22,011 bases of DNA. It comes from 1-14-0-10-37-14 sp037130845. GTDB lineage: Bacteria > Patescibacteriota > Patescibacteriia > Patescibacteriales > Patescibacteriaceae. Shown here in pieces: positions 11,940 to 17,839 of the stretch (the stretch's first letter is position 1; every line of letters begins with the position of its first letter). The position numbers and the translations under genes are program-made. Under the pieces are notes generated by a model, which ran no database searches, was not told the DNA's origin, and was given only the letters and a program-made list of their open reading frames with translations. Location of the stretch: assembly GCA_037130845.1 (NCBI GenBank), contig JBAXSE010000022.1:1-22011 (forward strand). Reading direction: 5' to 3'.

Positions 11940-13658
11940 TTACTTCTTAATCTTAGCGATCAGCCAAGAATGCTTTTCCAGCATCCGCTCATCCAGCAAG
12001 CGCAAGAAATTGCGCGTTACCACTACTGCCGTAAAGAGGGAGACCAGAACACCCAAGAATAAGGTCACGGCAAAACCCTTGATAATGCTCGTAGAGAAAA
12101 TCATCAAAATGATAGTAGTAATAATCGTACTGATATTACCGTCGCGAATTGAAGGCCAGGCGCGCAAGAAGCCTTCTTCGATCCCTCGAGTCAAGGTACG
12201 GCCGGCCCGTAATTCTTCCTTCATTCTCTCAAAAATCAAAATATTAGCGTCGACCGCTATACCGATCGACATAATAAACCCGGCAATGCCAGGCAAGGTC
12301 AAGGTTACCGGCCAAAGCTTAAAGATGGCCATAACAATCAAGCCATAAATAAACAAGCTAGCTACGCTCAATAAACCAGGCAAGCGGTAATAAACAATCA
12401 TGAATAATGCGACCAAGAGCAAGCCAATCAAGCCGGCCACCAGACTGCTGTGGACTGCGCTGTCGCCCAAAGTAGCGCCGATAGTCTGCTGATTGATCAA
12501 TTCGATCGGCAAAGGCAAAGCTCCGGCGTTCAAACGCTTAGCTAAGTCCTTGGCCTCAGTCACATTAAATTTACCGGAAATAACGGCTTTGCCGCCGCTG
12601 ATTTTCTCATTGACATTCGGCACGCTAATCGGAAAGCCGTCCAAGAAGATAGCCACCGGCTTGCCGACATTGCGAGCGGTAACCTCTTCAAATAATTTCG
12701 CTCCATCGGCGTCAAATTCCAAACTTACCTGCGGCATGTTGTTGTTTGGATCGAATTGCACCGATGCTCTCTTCAGGTTGCTGCCGGTCAATTTGGTATT
12801 CTGCCATTCATCGGCCGCGGAGCTGGTTTTAACTGCCACCAAAATGCGGCTGACATTATACTCGGTAATCTTTTTATCACCCGCCTGCTTCTCTCGCTTA
12901 TCGATCAATTTTACAATATTATAACCCTGAGCGGTCTCAACCAGGTCGCTGGCCAATTGGCCCTTTGTCAAATTAACGACCGCTTCCGCAATCGGTTGAT
13001 TAACAGATTTGTCGTCAACGTTAAGCCAGCCCAAGTTACCGCCTTTAGCGGCAGTAGCCTTATCTTCAGATACAACCTTGGCAATGGCGGCAAAATCACC
13101 GCCCTTGATGAGCTTGCCCAGATTATCAGTCGCCTTGGTCTGTGCTTTCTTATTATAATCGTCAACCGCTTTCTGCGCTTCGGCATTTTGAGCGGCATTA
13201 GCAGACTGCTCTTTGAATTCAAGCAAAGGAGTTTCGCCAATTTTTTTGATAGCGCTGCTAATATCTTTGACGCCCGGCAATTCTACCAAGATACGATACT
13301 CGCCATTAGCCGCACGATTAACCTGCACCAACGGCTCAGACACGCCGTCAGCGTTAACGCGGCGTTCGATAACATCGCGCGCGCCCTCCACGGCTGAAGC
13401 CACATCGGCAGTAGCCACTTTGGAAATATCAGCCTTGTAGGTCAACTGTGAACCCCCCATCAAATCGAGTCCCAGCTTAAACGGCACGTCCTTGACTAGG
13501 GGCAGTTTCAAACCGTAATTTTTGACAGCCTTATTATAAGCGCCGCCGAAATCTACCAGCATTGCGCCTAGAGCGATAGCCATCACCAAGGCAAAAATCC
13601 ACCAGAGTTTACCCTTGCCTTTGGGTTGAAAGATCTTCGTAAACATGTTTTCGGGCAT
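11940..13658 (-). CDS. secD: Protein translocase subunit SecD with inserted parvulin-like domain
   Basis: RND-type motor aiding late steps of Sec export. The 572 residues have helix 1 (WWIFALVMAIALGAMLVDFG, 19-38), GLDLMGGSQLTYK (63-75), a P1 head, and the C-terminal six-helix bundle with GIAVDANILIFERMKEEL (466-483). P1 is interrupted after TPLLEFKE by about 130 residues (151-283) and resumes at TKLTGSNLKRASVQFD. The core of the insert, 180-254, resembles parvulin prolyl isomerases: IKGGDFAAIAKVVSEDK, then AAKGGNLGW, TKGQLASDLVET and QGYNIVKLIDKRE. The strand that begins a normal parvulin (HIL-type) appears to come last, as YNVSRILVAV (267-276). Both usual active-site histidines are replaced (R271, N247), so catalysis is doubtful. 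Co-transcribed with secF; structured leader upstream. Confidence 0.96.
   Translation of the reverse strand: MPENMFTKIFQPKGKGKLWWIFALVMAIALGAMLVDFGGAYNKAVKNYGLKLPLVKDVPFKLGLDLMGGSQLTYKADISKVATADVASAVEGARDVIERRVNADGVSEPLVQVNRAANGEYRILVELPGVKDISSAIKKIGETPLLEFKEQSANAAQNAEAQKAVDDYNKKAQTKATDNLGKLIKGGDFAAIAKVVSEDKATAAKGGNLGWLNVDDKSVNQPIAEAVVNLTKGQLASDLVETAQGYNIVKLIDKREKQAGDKKITEYNVSRILVAVKTSSAADEWQNTKLTGSNLKRASVQFDPNNNMPQVSLEFDADGAKLFEEVTARNVGKPVAIFLDGFPISVPNVNEKISGGKAVISGKFNVTEAKDLAKRLNAGALPLPIELINQQTIGATLGDSAVHSSLVAGLIGLLLVALFMIVYYRLPGLLSVASLFIYGLIVMAIFKLWPVTLTLPGIAGFIMSIGIAVDANILIFERMKEELRAGRTLTRGIEEGFLRAWPSIRDGNISTIITTIILMIFSTSIIKGFAVTLFLGVLVSLFTAVVVTRNFLRLLDERMLEKHSWLIAKIKK
12810..13208 (-). 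other. Parvulin-like insertion inside SecD
   Basis: Codons 151-283 of secD. The GGNLGW and QGYNIVK blocks correspond to the GGDLGW and GYHIIK blocks of PpiC/PrsA/SurA-type domains; spacing between them is also typical. A helical linker (about 151-178) leads in, and the SRILV strand leads out, which suggests a circularly permuted order fitting the closely placed ends a domain insertion requires. It would lie on the extracytoplasmic side, where exported proteins emerge. Confidence 0.75.
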
Positions 13659-13667
13659 AAGATTGTT

Positions 13668-13730
13668 ATCGCCTAAGGCCGACTGAAACCGGCGTGAATA
13701 AAAAAATCCACTATCGTGAACTAAGGCGAT
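13668..13730 (-). promoter_or_regulatory. Structured 5' leader of secD
   Basis: In minus-strand RNA AUCGCCUUAG (13730-13721) pairs at nine of ten positions with CUUAGGCGAU (13677-13668), nine bases before the secD AUG. Inside lie a GCCG/CGGC hairpin and a UUCAC-GAUA-GUGGA hairpin followed by seven U. The GUGGAU can instead pair with a later AUUCAC, giving mutually exclusive folds. This suggests a cis-acting control element; it matches no riboswitch I know. Confidence 0.4.
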
Positions 13731-13763
13731 GTTTTATATTTACACTTTATTTACACTTTCTTT

Positions 13764-13793
13764 ATTTTAAACTAGAAATCAAGAAAAAATCAA
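13764..13793 (-). promoter_or_regulatory. Possible secD promoter (TTGATT-18-TAAAAT)
   Basis: TTGATT at 13793-13788 and TAAAAT at 13769-13764 with an 18-base spacer on the minus strand. It is a moderate match in AT-rich sequence, placed so that the transcript would start near 13757 and include the leader structure. Confidence 0.35.
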
Positions 13794-13960
13794 GTCTTTA
13801 CAAGAATCAACCATCGTGTTATATATTTGGCTAATTTTAAGTAAATAACAATAAATATTGACGCTTGTCACAAAGTACTTGCTCGAGCTAAAATAATTTA
13901 CTTTATTTATCACGCTATATTAGTGATACTTTGTCCAATTTGTTTAAGATTTGCAAACAA

Positions 13961-13987
13961 AAAGGCCTTCTTAATTAGAAAGCCTTT
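13961..13987 (-). terminator. Intrinsic terminator after the alpha/beta hydrolase
   Basis: An 11-base stem (13961-13971 with 13977-13987) with a five-base loop. The single C/A mismatch on the plus strand becomes a G-U pair in minus-strand RNA, and the minus strand continues TTTTTGTTTG. It therefore terminates leftward transcription and ends the secA-to-hydrolase run. Confidence 0.88.
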
Positions 13988-14010
13988 AAGCTTATCAATT
14001 GGTATAATTT

Positions 14011-14796
14011 TTATAATTCTATAAAATCAACCGCCTTGTCAATCCACTGCTCGATTGCGCCCGGCTTCACCAAATCATGATCACCTTGTGCGACAATAAT
14101 CTTGTTTTTGAAATCCAATTTCAAACTCTCAAGCGGCACGACTTGGTCATTATCGCCATGGATGCACAATAGATTGTCAGTGGGAAAATCTGCCAAATTC
14201 TGGCTGTAATCGCGATCCTTATTTTCGAAGCGATATAAATAATTTAATTTATGCGATTTGGCCACCATGTCCTGCTGCACATTGGCTAAAAATTCTTCTT
14301 CTTGGAAATAATTTTTGTAATTAGCCCAACCGATTTTTATTTCTTTATTATTTTTTTGGGCAAACCAAAGCCTCAACAAGTCTTGTTGGTTCAAGGCCGG
14401 CGCAATCAAGACGATTTTAGCCGGCCGGATCTTAATCCAGGCTAGCGCAATAGCGCAACCAGCTTGGCTATGGCCGACCAAGACAAATTTCTGATAGCCT
14501 TGGCCCTTCAACAGCTCAACGGCATTCTGCAATTCAGCCGACAGGCTTTCGGTCGTCTGATGATAGAAATCGCCATCAGACAAGCCACAGCCGCTGACAT
14601 CGAAACGAAAAGAGGCAATACCGGCCTCGGCCAGCCTATCAGCCAGGGACTTGAACTTCGGGTCAGTCGTCCCCGCTCGCTCAAAGCCGCCCAGCATCAC
14701 GACGGCATAATCTTTGCGGAATTCCTGCTCGGTCGCCAGAATACCGCGTAGCAAAGCCTCGCTTTGATTGTTAAATTCCAACAATTTAGTAATCAT
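14011..14796 (-). CDS. Alpha/beta hydrolase (serine hydrolase)
   Basis: A cytoplasmic alpha/beta-fold hydrolase of 261 residues from ATG 14794-14796. The nucleophile elbow is GHSQAG (Ser about 110), the acid is the second Asp of HGDNDQVVP (about 217) and the base is His in QGDHDLV (about 240), all in the expected order. An early VVMLGGFERAGT loop gives the oxyanion region and RFDVSGCGLSDG is typical of esterase or acyl-peptidase-like members; a lid lies between about 140 and 205. No signal peptide. Substrate cannot be told from sequence; esterase or lipase-like activity is the family default. A TTG start at 14817 is possible but less likely. It is the last gene before a strong terminator, 28 bases after the SPFH gene. 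Confidence 0.9.
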   Translation of the reverse strand: MITKLLEFNNQSEALLRGILATEQEFRKDYAVVMLGGFERAGTTDPKFKSLADRLAEAGIASFRFDVSGCGLSDGDFYHQTTESLSAELQNAVELLKGQGYQKFVLVGHSQAGCAIALAWIKIRPAKIVLIAPALNQQDLLRLWFAQKNNKEIKIGWANYKNYFQEEEFLANVQQDMVAKSHKLNYLYRFENKDRDYSQNLADFPTDNLLCIHGDNDQVVPLESLKLDFKNKIIVAQGDHDLVKPGAIEQWIDKAVDFIEL

Positions 14797-14824
14797 AATA
14801 TTTAAGCCAAATACCAACTTCTAA

Positions 14825-15598
14825 TTAACCTAAAATCTTAGGTATGTTAATGGAGTCCAGTTTGACAGTGTTCAAGACATCCTGGACATTGGTCATTAAT
14901 TGGGCCGGGAAGATGATGGTGGAATTCTTCTCGACACTGATCTCGGCTAAGGTCTGCAGAGTGCGCAGTTGCAAAGCGATCGGATGAGCCATGATAATGT
15001 CGGCCGCTTCGCCCAGCTTGACCGCCGCCTGGAACTCACCTTCGGCTGCTACGATCTTGGCGCGGCGCTCGCGTTCGGCCTCGGCTTCTTTGGCCATGGC
15101 GCGCTGCATATTCTCGGGCAAGGTAATATCCTTGATCTCCACCGCGGTCACCTGGGCGCCCCACGGTTCGGTATGGGTATCGATCACATCCTTGATCTTT
15201 TCATTGATCTGGGATGTTTCGGACAACAATTCGTCCAACATAAACTGGCCGACCACGTTGCGCACCGTGGTCTGGCTGATCTGATTGACGGCATCGTAGA
15301 CGTTCTCGATGGCGACCACCGACTTCTGCGGATCAACAATATGGTAATAGGCGACAGCAGCAATATCGATTGAGACATTGTCCTTGGTAATAATCTTCTG
15401 CGACGGGATATTCATAGTAATGGTGCGCAAAGTAACCTTACTCATCGTTTCAAAAATCGGAATCAAGAAGATTAAGCCCGGTCCGCGCACGCCGCGGCTG
15501 CGGCCCAAGAAGAAAATCACGCCGCGCTCATATTCCTTAAGCACTCGCAACGAGGAAAACACGATCACAGCCGCCAGAATCAAGATTGAATACCACAT
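14825..15598 (-). CDS. SPFH/band 7 protein, stomatin-like (slipin)
   Basis: Membrane-anchored scaffold that oligomerises and organises membrane microdomains or proteases. The 257 residues begin with a hydrophobic anchor (YSILILAAVIVFSSLRVL, about 3-20), then the band-7 core: EYERGVIFFLGRSRGVRGPG, then PIFETMSKVTLRT, MNIPSQKIITKDNVSIDI and the AVEIKDITLPENMQRAMAKE stretch. A helical segment with EAEAERERRAKIVAAEGEFQ precedes a hydrophobic C terminus (STIIFPAQLM). The order and length are those of the bacterial slipin group rather than HflK/HflC. Slipins are often paired with an NfeD protein; none is here, and the neighbours are an ASCH protein and a hydrolase. Spacing to both is 26-28 bases. 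Confidence 0.93.
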   Translation of the reverse strand: MWYSILILAAVIVFSSLRVLKEYERGVIFFLGRSRGVRGPGLIFLIPIFETMSKVTLRTITMNIPSQKIITKDNVSIDIAAVAYYHIVDPQKSVVAIENVYDAVNQISQTTVRNVVGQFMLDELLSETSQINEKIKDVIDTHTEPWGAQVTAVEIKDITLPENMQRAMAKEAEAERERRAKIVAAEGEFQAAVKLGEAADIIMAHPIALQLRTLQTLAEISVEKNSTIIFPAQLMTNVQDVLNTVKLDSINIPKILG

Positions 15599-15624
15599 AC
15601 GTTTTGTTTAACTTGTTGATTAAA

Positions 15625-15966
15625 TTATTTTTTAATTTCAAAAGTGATAATCTTAACTAGCGTATCCTCAGTGACGCTCGCCCCATACAATTGGCGATTG
15701 AATTCCAACACATGGGCATGGTCGCGATAGCCGTTTTCCGCCATTTCGTCTTCAGTCACTTCACCGAGTGGCTTTTCCGCTACGGCAGTTATTGACGCGC
15801 GAGCAATCAGTTGGCTGCCGGCAGACTCGATCAGTTCCAATTCATCTCCAACCTGCAGATCCTTATCATCAAACAGCCGCCAGGTGACAGTCTTGCTGCC
15901 ATCCAGGATTGGCGCGACCAAATGAGCGCTAAATTTAAGCCTTTTTAAAACCTTGTTTTGCGTCAT
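15625..15966 (-). CDS. ASCH domain protein
   Basis: A 113-residue protein made up of one ASCH domain, a PUA-like beta barrel thought to bind RNA or modified nucleotides. The visible pattern is LKFSAHLVAPILDGSKTVTW (an N-terminal strand-helix with the G-x-K-x-x-T-x-R-like motif, here GSKTVTWR), DLQVGDELELI, a third strand RASITAVAEKPLGEVTEDE, and a final strand KIITFEIKK. Role unknown in this context. Its ATG (15964-15966) lies inside the end of the FkbM gene, an overlap of 32 bases in another frame, suggesting coupled translation. The SPFH gene follows after 26 bases. Confidence 0.87.
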   Translation of the reverse strand: MTQNKVLKRLKFSAHLVAPILDGSKTVTWRLFDDKDLQVGDELELIESAGSQLIARASITAVAEKPLGEVTEDEMAENGYRDHAHVLEFNRQLYGASVTEDTLVKIITFEIKK

Positions 15967-16741
15967 AATTCTTATTTACCATCACATAGGTATTGCCATA
16001 GCGATGTTCATTAAAGTAATCGGGAAATAAGGAAAAATTTTCATCAAGCTTCAGCGTACAGTCGATATCAAAGCAAATGAGTCCGATACGGTCCAAATAT
16101 TTATGATCAATTGCCTGGACCACGATCACTTCATCGCCTTCGATGTCCACCTTTAAGACATCGATGAAGCCTTCTTTTTGCAGGATATTTTCCAACATAT
16201 CATTAACCGAAATGCATTTGACTTCTATTTTCTGCTCGTAAGTCCGGTTAATGCCACCTAATCTGCCGGTATCCTCGATGCCGAATTGCCTTGTTTCATT
16301 ATCAATATAGACGGCCGCCGGCTCGACATGGACCCGGTCGATAAATGCTTTCAGGTTATCGCTCAATTTATACAAATTGCTCGGTACGGGCTCGTACAAA
16401 TAGCCCTTGGAAAAACTGTTCCTGGTCAAAAAATACAAAGCCGAAATACCGATATTAGCGCCGACATCAACAAAGACTTTAATCCGGTTGCCCACCTCGT
16501 AATCCAGCCTAAAGAAAATCTCATTAATCGTCAGCGAGTCATCATAAAAATATATGGTCGGAGAAATAGGTCCGATCGGCGTCTTGATAACCACCTGGCA
16601 TGGATAATCGCCTTTGCCCAGAAAGTATCTGCGGAAAAAACTTACCGGCTGCTTGCAATATTTAAAGATATTAAGCAAAGACACGTAATGGCGATAATCA
16701 AAGATGAAGCCCAGATTGACATTCCTTCGTCCTATTTTCAT
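15935..16741 (-). CDS. FkbM family methyltransferase
   Basis: SAM-dependent O-methyltransferase-like protein of 268 residues; the family methylates sugars or other hydroxyl groups, often of surface glycans. Motif I is FVDVGANIGISALYF (90-104), the acidic SAM-ribose contact is YEPVPSN (116-122), and the family hallmark LKVDIEGDE (196-204) follows. The N-terminal 70 residues are basic and aromatic. No signal peptide or membrane helix is clear. The acceptor cannot be inferred, and no glycosyltransferase lies nearby, so a glycan role is only a family default. It follows the SCEGH protein by 41 bases and overlaps ASCH at its end. No SD at proper spacing; a GAGGG lies about 15 bases from ATG 16739-16741. 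Confidence 0.92.
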   Translation of the reverse strand: MKIGRRNVNLGFIFDYRHYVSLLNIFKYCKQPVSFFRRYFLGKGDYPCQVVIKTPIGPISPTIYFYDDSLTINEIFFRLDYEVGNRIKVFVDVGANIGISALYFLTRNSFSKGYLYEPVPSNLYKLSDNLKAFIDRVHVEPAAVYIDNETRQFGIEDTGRLGGINRTYEQKIEVKCISVNDMLENILQKEGFIDVLKVDIEGDEVIVVQAIDHKYLDRIGLICFDIDCTLKLDENFSLFPDYFNEHRYGNTYVMVNKNYDAKQGFKKA

Positions 16742-16782
16742 AATTTTTATTACGCCCTCTATTTTTGCGCTTAATTAGTATG

Positions 16783-17427
16783 CTATAAATCACCCGACAG
16801 AAACTTATGCTTCAGAAATTCCGCGAAACGATCCATTTCTTGGCGGTAAGCCTTTAAATTACGTTCCTTTTCTTCTGTCGCCCATAACAATTGAGCCTCG
16901 TTTGCTTTTATCCTATGGTGCGCGCCAGTAGGCTCAAGTCGGCCCCTGTTCGCACCCATTTTATGGACATACAGCTTAGTTTGGGGATCGACCTTGTATT
17001 CTGCTTGATAGAATTCATCCAGATATTTACTTAATCGTTGATACTCCTTTTCATTCTCTGATTTAATTTTCGTCATCATCTGATCAACCAACAATTGCTC
17101 CTCAGGAGCCAGTACAACCTCGTTTTGGCGGGCTGCGTCGGCCTTCTTTTTCAATTCCGTAAAAGCCGGGTCTTGATCCAAGATAGCTGAAGCGCGAGCT
17201 TGCACATCGACCCAAGGCCACGGCAAAGAATGATCACTATGCCCTTCACAAGAGGCTGTAGTATCAAAATCATTAGCCTTTAAGGCTATAACCGGATACT
17301 TTATCCCAGCGTCCATCTGATAACCTAAGCTGTCTACTGTCTTTTCGATGTCACGAGTGAGTTGGTCCCATTTGACCTGTCGTTCATTCGGCTTTGGTTG
17401 GGCGATAAGCTTTTCAAAATTTATCAT
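16783..17427 (-). CDS. Unknown protein with SCEGH and PWPWVD motifs
   Basis: A 214-residue soluble protein without signal peptide or membrane segment. The N-terminal part contains PVIALKANDFDTTASCEGH (45-63) followed by SDHSLPWPWVDVQA (64-77); the Cys, Glu and two His in this block could bind metal or be catalytic. The rest is highly charged helix (80-150), then LYVHKMGANRGRLEPTGAHH (about 147-172) with a second cluster of Arg and His, and a helical C terminus. I recall similar proteins in other Patescibacteria but no characterised member, so I assign no function. Its ATG overlaps the stop of the upstream deoxyribosyltransferase-like gene by four bases (ATGA), arguing that the two are made together and may act together. 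Confidence 0.8.
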   Translation of the reverse strand: MINFEKLIAQPKPNERQVKWDQLTRDIEKTVDSLGYQMDAGIKYPVIALKANDFDTTASCEGHSDHSLPWPWVDVQARASAILDQDPAFTELKKKADAARQNEVVLAPEEQLLVDQMMTKIKSENEKEYQRLSKYLDEFYQAEYKVDPQTKLYVHKMGANRGRLEPTGAHHRIKANEAQLLWATEEKERNLKAYRQEMDRFAEFLKHKFLSGDL

Positions 17428-17837
17428 AAGATTCTCGACAAGTCGCCCATTAAAACCATTGGTTGCAAAGCGCGCAGCTCGTCGCTATAAGGCATCTCAG
17501 GAATGCCGTTGATAAAATATAGCTTCTTCTCCAGAGCATGGGCGTAGCCGGCCTCCAAAAAGGAATTGCCGCCCACATAATCCTTGATGCCGTTCTTGTC
17601 GTAATCAGCGATGATGACCGCATCGGCGTCACGGATTGCCCAATAATACTCCTGTATTAAGTTGCCAGCAATCTTATTGGCAGTTGACTCTTGACGGTTT
17701 TCGGCAGATAACTCACGCGTAACATATTTCTCGGCATTGTGTGGTACCGTCGCCTCGTGTCCCATGGCTTCCAGATCACTCTTTAATTGCAGCATCTGCT
17801 CGGAAAAAGCCATACTGCCGCAAATAATAATCTTCAT
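17424..17837 (-). CDS. Nucleoside 2-deoxyribosyltransferase-like protein
   Basis: A 137-residue Rossmann-like protein from ATG 17835-17837. Features are the first strand with KIIICGSMAFS (2-12), a helix and MGHEATVPH (25-33), an ADAVIIADYDKNG strand (71-83), then GGNSFLEAGYAHALEKKLYF (89-108), where the Glu in the helix corresponds to the catalytic region of nucleoside deoxyribosyltransferases, and GIPEMPYSDELRALQPMVL. Family relation is likely; the exact substrate is not, and many relatives hydrolyse or transfer nucleoside/nucleotide N-glycosidic bonds. The start lies two bases after the secA stop, and the end overlaps the SCEGH gene by four bases. A TTG start at 17855, inside secA, is less likely. 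The stop is TGA followed at once by TAA. Confidence 0.8.
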   Translation of the reverse strand: MKIIICGSMAFSEQMLQLKSDLEAMGHEATVPHNAEKYVTRELSAENRQESTANKIAGNLIQEYYWAIRDADAVIIADYDKNGIKDYVGGNSFLEAGYAHALEKKLYFINGIPEMPYSDELRALQPMVLMGDLSRIL

Positions 17838-17839
17838 AA

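Larger units (their letters stand above)
13659..13960. other. Spacer between the hydrolase gene and secD
   Basis: About 300 bases with no coding region. It holds the secD leader structure (13668-13730), a weak secD promoter (13764-13793), a short tandem repeat TTTACACTTTA/TTTACACTTTC around 13740-13760, and an inverted repeat (ACAAAGTA at 13870-13877 with TACTTTGT at 13927-13934) enclosing a smaller TATCA/TGATA palindrome at 13908-13928. Nothing identifies the last as a known RNA. Confidence 0.55.

Noticed and set aside
13673..13711. GTG-initiated 12-codon ORF in the secD leader as a possible arrest or leader peptide
   Set aside because: No SD, rare start codon, and the sequence is explained by the RNA stems; a peptide this short by chance is expected.
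13865..13894. Plus-strand promoter-like TTGTCA-18-TAAAAT in the spacer before secD
   Set aside because: No plus-strand gene or RNA follows; such matches are common in AT-rich spacers.
15537..15546. TTAAGCACTC resembling a CIRCE half-site inside the SPFH gene
   Set aside because: There is no matching GAGTGCTAA arm at nine bases, and it lies within a coding region far from any promoter.
17424..17429. TGA stop of the deoxyribosyltransferase-like gene as evidence on TGA recoding
   Set aside because: It is followed directly by TAA, so it cannot decide. The DUF3467 TGA and the absence of in-frame TGA in all genes support TGA as a normal stop.
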